A stretch of 15,995 nucleotides of DNA from positions 1-15,995 of the forward strand of contig CAJUEK010000051.1 of the NCBI GenBank assembly GCA_910585445.1. The letters run 5' to 3'. A program made the position numbers and the translations under genes. Under the pieces are notes generated by a model. It was not told the DNA's origin, did not search any database, and worked only from the letters and a program-made list of their open reading frames with translations. This DNA is from an uncultured Bacteroidales bacterium (lineage in GTDB: Bacteria > Bacteroidota > Bacteroidia > Bacteroidales > UBA932). Shown piece after piece: positions 1 to 6,984 of this stretch (the stretch's first letter is position 1; every line of letters begins with the position of its first letter).

Positions 1-48
1 TATTGCTATTTTACTAATAATTAATAACTTAATTTCGTCGAACTGACG

Positions 49-414
49 TTAATTAACACTTACAGCAAAAGTATTGTTATCGCCACACCCCGACCTTGTC
101 ATAATATTTCCACCGAGTGGAGTTGAAAATCCATATACAAACTCATTTTTTAACGGATTCTCACGTATAGAAGATATTCCGGCGATATAGTCCGTATAGA
201 AGCTATAAGACAGATATTTACCCAAATCATCCGCAATTATAGTATCTTTCTTAATTTCATTAAAAAAGCTATTGTCAGATCGTATTACTTCAATATCACC
301 AACATAAGACGATATACCACAATCTTTCAAAACAAACTTATCGTCACCCGCACATGACAGCAGACAAATCATAAGTACCAAGATACTGAAATATTTCATA
401 TTCGTTTTCATCAT
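49..414 (-). CDS. Putative lipoprotein of unknown function
   Basis: The 121-residue product is not a family I recognise. It opens with a charged N-terminus and a hydrophobic stretch (about residues 8-19) ending in L-L-S-C, so Cys21 is a likely lipidation site, followed by an acidic A-G-D-D segment; in Bacteroidota such a segment after the lipidated Cys can favour surface export, but that is inference. The mature part (about 100 residues) has cysteines near residues 32 and 110 and no visible catalytic motif or repeat. The start is ambiguous: two consecutive ATG codons (414 and 411), with the first overlapping the upstream gene's stop in an ATGA arrangement, which implies translational coupling. 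It is low in GC compared with the right half of the window. Together with the upstream exported protein it forms a two-gene orphan unit. Confidence 0.6.
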   Translation of the reverse strand: MMKTNMKYFSILVLMICLLSCAGDDKFVLKDCGISSYVGDIEVIRSDNSFFNEIKKDTIIADDLGKYLSYSFYTDYIAGISSIRENPLKNEFVYGFSTPLGGNIMTRSGCGDNNTFAVSVN

Positions 415-1268
415 TCTTTAATTTCTAATAATAACGGAGCATCCCATTGCAGGTCTTCAACAATTCTTCCTTCCGCGCATATCGGTTGTTCAAGAATAGG
501 AGAGATACATGGCATATCATCTGATATAATGTATTCAACATTACCCCCTCTTTTTAATGTCATCCCGGTATTCGCCACTTCTTGCAAGGTAATATTATCA
601 CCATGATAAACCTCTCTTACACCTATCCTATCATCGCGTATTATCGTCTTTACATACGAAAACCATGAGCATTCGCAATCAAGTTTTGAATCCGCATCAA
701 CTTTAATATCAGCCAGATTGTTAAGAGACAGATTGGCTTCCCAACACAATTGAGCCCCGTTCGTTGCCGTTTTTATAGATTTTATTGACATCACAAGTTT
801 CTCCAAATGAGAACCGAAAGCAGGAATATTTTTAACCTCCAAATTTCCGACCTCATATGGTTCGAATGTTTTCGTTATAGCTTGGGAACATATCGAACTT
901 GAAAATGTCGCCTTGATGCTCGGTTGGCGATCTTGATCTGCCATATCATCCCTCCTATTTAAAATGGTAGAAAGATACCTAATCGAACCTTTTGGCTCCA
1001 TAATCTCATAATGATATGCCATCAATTCATGCAAAACAGGAATACTATATGAACACTTGGATAAATCATACTTGAGATTCACTGAAGACAAAGCCAGATT
1101 CATCGTTTTGCCTTTAAACATTTCTTCACAAGTTTGTGGTTGCGGTGCTGTGCCACTGTCTTGAGGAGGTCTTGGCTTCAATCCACCAAAACAAACTGAA
1201 GACAGACTAATTGCCGCAAGAGTCAAAAGCAATGGCAAATAAGCATACAGAAACTTTCGCTTGTTCAT
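411..1268 (-). CDS. Exported protein of unknown function, cysteine-containing
   Basis: The 285-residue protein has a clear N-terminal export signal: K-R-K followed by a hydrophobic core at about residues 7-25. The Cys at 26 lies in S-S-V-C-F-G, which is a poor lipobox, so signal peptidase I cleavage near residue 28 seems more likely than lipidation. A proline-rich linker (about 30-46) follows. The mature domain has eight cysteines (47, 72, 127, 175, 198, 200, 254, 264), an even number compatible with disulfides in the periplasm or outside the cell. No domain family or catalytic motif was recognised. It is the first gene of a pair: its TGA stop overlaps the ATG of the downstream lipoprotein by 4 bases. 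AT-rich composition sets it apart from the housekeeping genes to the right. Confidence 0.6.
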   Translation of the reverse strand: MNKRKFLYAYLPLLLTLAAISLSSVCFGGLKPRPPQDSGTAPQPQTCEEMFKGKTMNLALSSVNLKYDLSKCSYSIPVLHELMAYHYEIMEPKGSIRYLSTILNRRDDMADQDRQPSIKATFSSSICSQAITKTFEPYEVGNLEVKNIPAFGSHLEKLVMSIKSIKTATNGAQLCWEANLSLNNLADIKVDADSKLDCECSWFSYVKTIIRDDRIGVREVYHGDNITLQEVANTGMTLKRGGNVEYIISDDMPCISPILEQPICAEGRIVEDLQWDAPLLLEIKE

Positions 1269-1351
1269 ATTTAAGATTATAAATGAGTTAGTCCTACTCT
1301 GTTAAAAGGATTTTCGGAAGCCTCCTTATTGTTGCGCTACAATTATTCCTT

Positions 1352-1732
1352 TCATTCAACCGTAAACTCACCGGTATAAACGTCACCATTATCACAAAAC
1401 ATATAAATAAGCCACTCACCGGAAGCATAGGGAATAGGCAACATCAGCATTCCTGCGCATGCATCGATACCCCAGACGTATGACTCACCCGTGGTAAGAT
1501 TTACAACCTCGATGTCAGCATATCAAAACGATACACCTATATTACTTAAAGATGGATAATATACTGCTTCTAAAGGAACGTTGACTGAACTTCTTGTAAT
1601 TGAGGTTCCGGATTTGACAATCATTATAATTGTCGGTGTAGCAGTTTGTTGTTTTTCAACTTCGTCTGCAAATAAAGATACAGAACAGAAAAGTGCCACG
1701 GCACATGCTCCCAAAGTAAGAATGTATTTCAT
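1352..1732 (-). pseudogene. DUF3244-like secreted protein interrupted by an in-frame TGA
   Basis: Reading from ATG 1732 gives 69 residues and then TGA at 1523-1525. The same frame, with no shift, stays open for 56 more codons (1355-1522) to a second TGA at 1352. The first part has a signal peptide (hydrophobic core about 3-19, likely cleavage after L-F-A at residue 22) and ends in Y-P-S-L-S-N-I-G-V-S-F. The part after the stop reads Y-A-D-I-E-V-V-N-L-T-T-G-E and ends G-D-V-Y-T-G-E-F-T-V-E. Joined, they give about 126 residues laid out like Bacteroidota DUF3244 proteins, from memory of the family: signal peptide, a strand with an LSN-type motif, then a C-terminal G-x-(F/Y)-x-G-(D/E)-F-x-(I/V) strand. 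I read it as a nonsense mutation, for example of a TGG. TGA is used as a normal stop elsewhere here (dacB), so recoding is unlikely. The 69-residue product alone would lack half the domain. Confidence 0.65.
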
Positions 1733-1867
1733 AAGGTTTGTGGTTAATGTTTTGCCCCAATTTACTAAACCAGATTAAACATCCACAAAAAATGAAATAA
1801 AAAAATCTAACAGACCAGTTACACAAAAACCGCGTCAGAAGGCCCTGCAAGGCACATTTTAAACAAC

Positions 1868-1889
1868 GTGTTAGAAATCAACCTAACAC
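1868..1889 (-). terminator. Possible terminator hairpin after the TPR/HTH gene
   Basis: GTGTTAG (1868-1874) is perfectly complementary to CTAACAC (1883-1889) across an 8-base loop. On the minus strand it lies about 90 bases beyond the TPR/HTH stop and is followed by a T-rich but interrupted stretch. The stem is short and the T-run is weak, so it could equally be a protein-binding dyad. Confidence 0.35.
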
Positions 1890-1913
1890 CCCATGATCAA
1901 AATTACGAAAACC

Positions 1914-1928
1914 AATTGATTATCAATT
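1914..1928. repeat. 15-base palindrome, possible operator
   Basis: AATTGAT and ATCAATT flank a single central base, giving a perfect dyad of 7-base arms. Its place between the membrane HTH regulator and the DUF3244-like gene makes it a candidate operator, but AT-rich DNA produces such palindromes by chance fairly often. Confidence 0.3.
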
Positions 1929-1979
1929 AATTAGCAAACAATCAGAATAACATTGCATGTTAGACTTTTTCAAGCACAA

Positions 1980-3713
1980 TCAGAAAAGCATAGTAAGATA
2001 ATCTTGCTTATATGGTGACGAAGATTGTTCCACCATTTTTTTAATCCTGGACTTTTTCATATAAACCGAAGCTTGAGACGGCATATTGAAAATCATCATA
2101 AGCAGAGTTGCATCAAAACCAACAATAAGATATGACACAAAGCGGAAATCAGTTTCACTATATGAGGGGAAATCAGCTCTGAAACGGGCCATGATACCAT
2201 TTAAAGTCTTGTCTATCATATTTTCAAAGTGACATTGACTGGAAGCATCTCCAATAATGTCTTGTAACATTTCCAAAACCTTTGCATACACAGCATTAAG
2301 AGAATCATGGCGATTATTAGACCTGAGAAATACTTCACAAAGATTACCTATACACGTAAACTGGGCCTTGTACATTTTTGCATATTCTTTTCTAAGAGCA
2401 AGCAGGTCCTGTCCCTTCTCCCGTAAGCAAACCATTTCGCTGTTCATATCATTGATTGTGGCTATATATGATTTGACAAATTTGTCAGCTTCCCTCAACT
2501 GGCTTTTTGTCTCCTCATAGATATCAATCAATCTGTCATACTCATCTTTGAAAACATTAACTTTTCTATTATAAAGCAAATACACAATCACACTCAGCAA
2601 AATAAATGATATTACAATAAGACAAATTACAATGCGCTGAACTCTGATTCTAGAATATGATTCTGCGTTCTTAGCAGAAAAAAAGTCCCCTTGAGATTTG
2701 GCAACCGACTGCATTATATGCTGACGGACTAATGAATCCTGAACTGACAAACTCTCAGACAACAGCAAATATGCACCCTTATAGTCTGAAGCCGCTGCCA
2801 GAGCCTTACTTTTCCATGAGCAATAAAAAGGATGAAAATCCGGCCCGGACTCAGACATCTGTGCAAAGAGATTTTCAGCAGCGGCACTGTCACCGGACTC
2901 ATTCAAAGCATAGGCATAGGCTCCCCAATGATTAATATCATCAAATCCGCCGGACAAAGCCAAAGCATGCTTATAAAGATTACATACAGAATCAGTATCT
3001 GAAGTAAAAGCAGTCAAACGCAACAAAGCATAATCAGCCAATATTCTTGCCCTTACCCGATCCCCGATACGGTTGTCGGACATTACAGAAACATATAATT
3101 TGTCCGCTTCATTATATTTCTTGAGGTTGAACAAAGCCTGTGCCTTACGATATCGTATAATGTCAGCCAATACCGAATCATGACATTCCAAGGCGTATGA
3201 ATATGCAATCTCCAAATTTTCATAACAGTCATTGAACATGTAGGACATGTTATATGTATCAGCTATAGCGCAATGAACCAATGAAAAATATCTTGTTGCC
3301 GAAGAGCGTGCAAACAAAGGGATGGCCTCCGTCAATGTAACTATCGTTGAGTTATAGTCGCCGGCATTATACTGAACTCGGCCAAGATAGTATAAAGCTT
3401 TCAACCTGTCATCAGCAGAACCATGATTTTTATAATATTTAACTGCCGGCGCTATTATACTGTCCGTCTTCAGATCCACATAGTTCTTGTCAAGCGCCAT
3501 AGAATAAAGAAGGGAATGACGCGCACGGAGACGGCGGGAACCCAAGGCAGAGCCGTCAATGGATTCAAGGGTATCCAATGCCGCGCCGGAATCAGAGTCC
3601 ATAATGGCTTCGGCTGCATCAAGCCGCCTTGCAGTATCGGCATTATTTCCGCATGACAGACATAGGACGGACAATATGATTGCGACTAAAATATCTCCGG
3701 CATGACATTTCAT
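1980..3713 (-). CDS. Membrane-anchored TPR protein with C-terminal LuxR-like HTH
   Basis: The 577-residue product has, in order: a signal sequence ending L-S-C (Cys21, likely lipidated); a long helical region (about 25-345) with TPR-like units, for example A-L-Y-Y-L-G-R-V-Q-Y-N-A-G-D-Y near 106-120 and A-Q-A-L-F-N-L-K-K-Y near 191-200; one transmembrane helix (about 361-381); a charged coiled coil (about 385-445); and a C-terminal segment (about 518-562, S-E-T-D-F-R-F-V-S-Y-L then S-Q-A-S-V-Y-M-K-K-S-R-I-K-K) that fits a degenerate LuxR-type helix-turn-helix. Expected topology is TPR outside the cytoplasm and HTH inside, so it would sense through TPR contacts and act on DNA at the membrane. 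This type of TPR protein is frequent in Bacteroidota, usually of unknown target. The DUF3244-like gene lies directly downstream. ATG 3713 is chosen because the signal peptide follows at once and a consensus promoter lies just upstream. Confidence 0.75.
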   Translation of the reverse strand: MKCHAGDILVAIILSVLCLSCGNNADTARRLDAAEAIMDSDSGAALDTLESIDGSALGSRRLRARHSLLYSMALDKNYVDLKTDSIIAPAVKYYKNHGSADDRLKALYYLGRVQYNAGDYNSTIVTLTEAIPLFARSSATRYFSLVHCAIADTYNMSYMFNDCYENLEIAYSYALECHDSVLADIIRYRKAQALFNLKKYNEADKLYVSVMSDNRIGDRVRARILADYALLRLTAFTSDTDSVCNLYKHALALSGGFDDINHWGAYAYALNESGDSAAAENLFAQMSESGPDFHPFYCSWKSKALAAASDYKGAYLLLSESLSVQDSLVRQHIMQSVAKSQGDFFSAKNAESYSRIRVQRIVICLIVISFILLSVIVYLLYNRKVNVFKDEYDRLIDIYEETKSQLREADKFVKSYIATINDMNSEMVCLREKGQDLLALRKEYAKMYKAQFTCIGNLCEVFLRSNNRHDSLNAVYAKVLEMLQDIIGDASSQCHFENMIDKTLNGIMARFRADFPSYSETDFRFVSYLIVGFDATLLMMIFNMPSQASVYMKKSRIKKMVEQSSSPYKQDYLTMLF

Positions 3714-3722
3714 AGGCGTTAA

Positions 3723-3750
3723 TCAAAGGTTAGCAAAGACAAAGTTAGCA
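3723..3750. repeat. Direct repeat at the TPR/HTH gene start region
   Basis: CAAAGGTTAGCAA (3723-3735) and CAAAGTTAGCAA (3740-3751) are near-identical copies differing by one G. The second copy includes the -7 box of the TPR/HTH gene and the first lies around its expected transcription start, so a regulator bound here could control the gene. Confidence 0.4.
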
Positions 3751-3769
3751 ATTAATGGTATTCGTGCAA
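3740..3769 (-). promoter_or_regulatory. Promoter of the TPR/HTH gene
   Basis: On the minus strand, TAACTTTG (3740-3747) matches the Bacteroidota -7 consensus exactly, and TTG (3767-3769) lies 19 bases upstream in the -33 position. Transcription should start near 3733, leaving a leader of about 20 bases before ATG 3713. Confidence 0.6.
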
Positions 3770-3808
3770 GACATCGGTGCAGCTTAATGCAGAATCAATA
3801 TTTTTTAT

Positions 3809-3816
3809 TACCTTTG
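3809..3816 (+). promoter_or_regulatory. -7 box of the small helical protein gene
   Basis: TACCTTTG matches the TAnnTTTG consensus. No good -33 element is seen upstream. A start near 3823 would leave about 33 bases of leader before ATG 3857 and would exclude an upstream TTG at 3827 as a practical start. Confidence 0.5.
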
Positions 3817-3856
3817 CGCTCTGATATTGACACAACAATACTTAATTTACAATAAC

Positions 3857-4132
3857 ATGAACCTTAGAGTTTTCAAAAAAGACATCGAGTACTTCGTCGG
3901 GGAATTCATTGATGACTGCGCTCTTTTCACAGCACTCACCCCGCACAAGGACACTGACGAAATCGCACAGATAGTTGACGAAGCCGTTGACCTTTACAAT
4001 GACCTCAAGAACAGGGCAAACCATCCTGAGGGAAACAAAAAGGCTTACTATGACGGACTTGCCAAAGAGATGTTCGAGAAGATTGACACACTCTGCGAGA
4101 AGCTCAGCACAATCGTTTCGAAAGAAGCATAA
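3857..4132 (+). CDS. Small helical protein, conserved-hypothetical type
   Basis: The 91-residue product starts M-N-L-R-V-F-K-K-D and appears entirely helical, with two amphipathic charged stretches (about 5-55 and 60-90) and no signal peptide or membrane segment, so it should be cytosolic. It has no catalytic motif that I can see. The type is familiar as a short conserved hypothetical in Bacteroidales genomes, but I cannot name a function. The ATG at 3857 is preferred over the in-frame TTG at 3827 because the -7 box at 3809-3816 puts the transcript start almost on that TTG. It is a single gene, divergent from the TPR/HTH gene and ending at a strong hairpin shared with convergent galE. Confidence 0.75.
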   Translation: MNLRVFKKDIEYFVGEFIDDCALFTALTPHKDTDEIAQIVDEAVDLYNDLKNRANHPEGNKKAYYDGLAKEMFEKIDTLCEKLSTIVSKEA

Positions 4133-4143
4133 TCCTTACACGG

Positions 4144-4158
4144 GAGACCGGCGGTCTC
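4144..4158. repeat. Short perfect hairpin before the terminator
   Basis: GAGACC and GGTCTC pair around a 3-base loop, 11 bases past the stop of the small helical protein gene and just ahead of the larger terminator hairpin. It may stabilise the mRNA 3' end or pause polymerase; there is no T-run. Confidence 0.35.
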
Positions 4159-4164
4159 ATACGG

Positions 4165-4201
4165 AAAGGGGATGACCATAAATAAACTGGTCATCCCCTT
4201 T
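4165..4201. terminator. Bidirectional terminator between convergent genes
   Basis: AAAGGGGATGACCA (4165-4178) pairs perfectly with TGGTCATCCCCTTT (4188-4201) over 14 bases, with a 9-base AT-rich loop. A-run and T-run flank the stem symmetrically, so it can act on the small helical protein gene from the left and on galE from the right. Confidence 0.75.
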
Positions 4202-4222
4202 CTGCATTTTCCAAGATACCTG

Positions 4223-5278
4223 TCAGGCATTTTCAGCAAGATGCTTTTCCCATGCCCATGCCGAAGCAAGCGTCTGCTCCAAGGTACGTTCCGCTTTCCA
4301 CCCCAACTCATTGTTGGCCAGAGACGTATCGGCCCAGATTGCCACGACATCCCCGGGACGGCGCGGAGCAAATTTATAATTGAGCTTCAGCCCGTTTACC
4401 TTTTCGAAAGCCGTTACCAGTTCATACACAGAGACAGGACGGCCGGTTCCGATATTGAAAATCTCATAGTCTTCCTTCATCTTTCCCTCAACCATTCTCG
4501 AAACGGCTGCCACATGGGCTTTTGCAAGATCAACAACGTCTATATAATCCCTCAGGCATGTACCGTCCTCGGTCGGATAGTCGTTTCCGAATATGCTAAG
4601 GCACTCACGCTTGCCAATGGCGGTCTGCGTAATGAACGGAACAAGATTGTTAGGTACACCTCGCGGAAGCTCGCCTATCAGAGCAGACGGGTGCGCCCCC
4701 ATAGGATTGAAATACCTCAAGGCAATGCCCTTTACAGGCCACTGGCCGTCCTTGCCGTCATATTTGGCGGTAGCAAACACGATATCCCGGAGAATATCCT
4801 CAGACATCTGCTTTGTGTTGCCGTAAGGAGAGGTGGCAGGCATACGCGGAGTGCTTTCAGTTACAGGAAGTGTTTCCGCCTCCCCATACACTGTAGCTGA
4901 AGACGAGAACAGCACATTGCATCCGCCGTGGCTTTTCGCAGCCTCAAGAATATTCAGGAAAGACAGCAGATTGTTCCTGTAATACTTCAGAGGCTCGGCT
5001 ACAGACTCGCCAACAGCCTTGAAAGCCGCAAAATGAATGACTGCATCAATAGCATAATCTGAGAAAAGCTTGTCCACGGCAGCAAAATCGCAGCAGTCGA
5101 TTTTCTCGAACGGGATGTCATCACGCCCAGTTATCTTCTTTACGCCTTCAAAACATGTCATGTCGCAATTTGACATGTTGTCAGCAACAACGACCTCATA
5201 GCCGGCAGCTATAAGTTCGACAGTCACATGGCTGCCGATGTATCCGGCCCCGCCGGAAACAAGTACCCTTTTTTTCAT
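4223..5278 (-). CDS. galE: UDP-glucose 4-epimerase GalE
   Basis: GalE interconverts UDP-glucose and UDP-galactose using bound NAD, in the Leloir pathway and in the supply of sugars for capsule, lipopolysaccharide and glycan synthesis; it is cytosolic. The 351-residue protein is of usual family length. It shows the Rossmann motif G-G-A-G-Y-I-G (residues 9-15), the S-S-S-A-T-V-Y-G segment holding the catalytic Ser (about 125-132), and Y-G-N-T-K (Tyr152, Lys156) as the YxxxK pair of short-chain dehydrogenase/reductase enzymes. The ATG at 5278 is chosen because the MKKRVLV start places the first strand correctly; an upstream in-frame TTG at 5287 would add only three residues. It stands alone, divergent from dacB and convergent on the small helical protein gene. 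Confidence 0.95.
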   Translation of the reverse strand: MKKRVLVSGGAGYIGSHVTVELIAAGYEVVVADNMSNCDMTCFEGVKKITGRDDIPFEKIDCCDFAAVDKLFSDYAIDAVIHFAAFKAVGESVAEPLKYYRNNLLSFLNILEAAKSHGGCNVLFSSSATVYGEAETLPVTESTPRMPATSPYGNTKQMSEDILRDIVFATAKYDGKDGQWPVKGIALRYFNPMGAHPSALIGELPRGVPNNLVPFITQTAIGKRECLSIFGNDYPTEDGTCLRDYIDVVDLAKAHVAAVSRMVEGKMKEDYEIFNIGTGRPVSVYELVTAFEKVNGLKLNYKFAPRRPGDVVAIWADTSLANNELGWKAERTLEQTLASAWAWEKHLAENA

Positions 5279-5336
5279 ACCTATCAAAGATTTTCATGTT
5301 CTGCCTTATGCAGCCACAAATTAAACACAAATCTTA

Positions 5337-5344
5337 CAAAAATA
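5337..5344 (-). promoter_or_regulatory. -7 box of galE
   Basis: On the minus strand this reads TATTTTTG, an exact TAnnTTTG match. No clear -33 element was found. Transcription would start near 5330 with a leader of about 50 bases. Confidence 0.45.
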
Positions 5345-5384
5345 AGCATTTTGTCCCGATTGCATATGTATAAAAAGAAAAACG

Positions 5385-5418
5385 TTTGACATGAGCAGAA
5401 TAATTTATATTATTTTTG
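5385..5418 (+). promoter_or_regulatory. Promoter of dacB
   Basis: TTTG (5385-5388) and TATTTTTG (5411-5418) form a Bacteroidota promoter with a 22-base spacer. A start near 5425 leaves about 25 bases before ATG 5450. Confidence 0.65.
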
Positions 5419-5449
5419 CGCCCGCATCAGCAGTTTTAGTTTCAAAGAC

Positions 5450-6982
5450 ATGAGAAAGACATCAAATGCAATACTGACGCTCTGCGCCATGGCTGCCTCC
5501 GCAATTTGCTCTTACGGACAGGACAGCTCCAAGGCTGCCGCATTTCACACGGACATACAGTCGGAGGCTGAGGAAATAATGCACGACCCGGCATTTTCCC
5601 AGTCAACATTCAGCATCTGCGCAATGACAGGCGACGGACGCACCATACTTGACATAAACTCAGGCACTACGCTCGTGCCCGCATCCAACATGAAACTCAT
5701 AACGACAGGAGCGGCCATAAGCAGCCTTGGCCCGGATTTCCGGTTCAGTACGTCCATAGGCTACAGCGGAACCGTCACATCCGGCGTGCTTCACGGTGAC
5801 TTATATATAATAGGAGGAGGCGACCCGACATTAGGATCAAAGGACTCCATCGCCACAGAAATCGGAAAGACATTCTCACAATGGGAAGCCATGCTGAGAA
5901 AAGAAGGAATACGCAAAATTGAGGGCCATATAATCGGAGACGGAAGATGGTACGGAGGAATGGCGGAAGAACCTACCTGGCTGTGGAACGACATCGGAAC
6001 ATATTACGGCACAGGAGCTACCGGCCTTATGTTCTACGAGAACATGCAGTCATTCCTCGTCAGTCCCGGAAAAGCCGAAGGCGAGCCTGTAAACATCAGT
6101 CCGACATATCCACAGGCGCCATGGATGGAGTTCCGGTACTCATGCTCCACAGGGAAAGCCGGCACAGGAGACCAGCTCTACATGTACACAAGCGACCTTG
6201 CTCCCGTAGCCGAGATACGCGGGACTTTCGGGGCAGACATGTTCCGCAAACGTGTTGACTGCAGCAACAAGTTCCCTGAATATACATGCGCAAAATATTT
6301 TGCGGACTACCTTGAAACCCATGGCATCCAATGCACGAAAGGCCCCGGAGACTTCAAGCTTGACAGGACATGGATGGATTCGGATGAGCAGACAGGAACA
6401 AAGCATACGGAAATAAAGACAATCGGAAAAACGGAATCCCCTGCCCTGTCAAGAATTGTCTTTGAGACAAACCATGCGAGCAACAATCTTTACGCAGAGG
6501 CACTGCTGCGCACATTGGGCAAGACCATATGCCAGGACGCCGAATATGGTGCGGCCATAAAGGCCATGACAGGGATTCTTGAAAAACTTGGCATAAGCAC
6601 CTCCAAAGGAATACATGCACAAGACGGAAGCGGACTGTCAAGACAGAATTATGTATCCGCGGAATTTTTCTGCAAATTCCTGACGGCAATGATGGACACT
6701 CCTCATTTTGAAGACTTTGCAAGCTCACTCCCGTCTCCTGGAGAGAACGGGACCTTGAGATATAACATGAAAAATACCGCTGCACAGACCAGGGAGAGAA
6801 TAAAAGTCAAAAGCGGTTCCATGAACGGAGTGCGCTGCTACAGCGGATATGTAATCCCTCGTGAGGGCTGCAAGGACGAAACGATTGTATTCTCAATACT
6901 TGTCAACAACTGCACATCACCAAACTGGAAAACCAAACCTATGCTCGACAGGCTCATGGAAAGTATTGCGCTTATGAACTGA
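5450..6982 (+). CDS. dacB: D-Ala-D-Ala carboxypeptidase/endopeptidase, PBP4 type (S13)
   Basis: This is a periplasmic penicillin-binding protein of peptidase family S13, which removes the terminal D-Ala of peptidoglycan stem peptides and can cut 4,3 cross-links. The 510-residue protein has a signal peptide (hydrophobic core about 8-20, cleavage near S-Y-G-Q at 21-24). All three active-site motifs are present: S-N-M-K (Ser79 nucleophile, Lys82), S-N-N (344-346) and K-S-G (454-456), plus the D-G-S-G-L-S-R segment at 392-398 typical of the family. The wide gap between the first and second motifs accommodates the extra domains that mark PBP4 proteins. The ATG at 5450 directly precedes the signal peptide and follows a good promoter. 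Its stop lies 2 bases from that of convergent radA. No lipobox is present, so it should be soluble or loosely attached. Confidence 0.93.
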   Translation: MRKTSNAILTLCAMAASAICSYGQDSSKAAAFHTDIQSEAEEIMHDPAFSQSTFSICAMTGDGRTILDINSGTTLVPASNMKLITTGAAISSLGPDFRFSTSIGYSGTVTSGVLHGDLYIIGGGDPTLGSKDSIATEIGKTFSQWEAMLRKEGIRKIEGHIIGDGRWYGGMAEEPTWLWNDIGTYYGTGATGLMFYENMQSFLVSPGKAEGEPVNISPTYPQAPWMEFRYSCSTGKAGTGDQLYMYTSDLAPVAEIRGTFGADMFRKRVDCSNKFPEYTCAKYFADYLETHGIQCTKGPGDFKLDRTWMDSDEQTGTKHTEIKTIGKTESPALSRIVFETNHASNNLYAEALLRTLGKTICQDAEYGAAIKAMTGILEKLGISTSKGIHAQDGSGLSRQNYVSAEFFCKFLTAMMDTPHFEDFASSLPSPGENGTLRYNMKNTAAQTRERIKVKSGSMNGVRCYSGYVIPREGCKDETIVFSILVNNCTSPNWKTKPMLDRLMESIALMN

Positions 6983-6984
6983 CG

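Larger units (their letters stand above)
1733..1979. other. AT-rich spacer with two dyads, no gene seen
   Basis: This 247-base spacer lies between the end of the TPR/HTH gene and the start of the DUF3244-like gene. I see no coding sequence with credible features. It contains two inverted repeats (described separately at 1868-1889 and 1914-1928) and must hold the promoter of the DUF3244-like gene if that gene is expressed separately, but no exact TAnnTTTG box was found near 1732. Confidence 0.5.

Noticed and set aside
1523..1525. TGA read as selenocysteine or tryptophan
   Set aside because: TGA ends dacB and other genes here normally, no selenocysteine insertion element was evident, and the position fits a former TGG just as well.
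1523..1732. The 69-codon frame as a complete small secreted protein
   Set aside because: The same frame continues for 56 codons past the TGA with a sequence that completes the expected domain, so a broken gene is the better reading.
4172..4900. Open frame of 242 codons on the plus strand
   Set aside because: It lies antisense inside galE, whose motifs are unmistakable, and its translation has no recognisable features; it also starts within the terminator hairpin.
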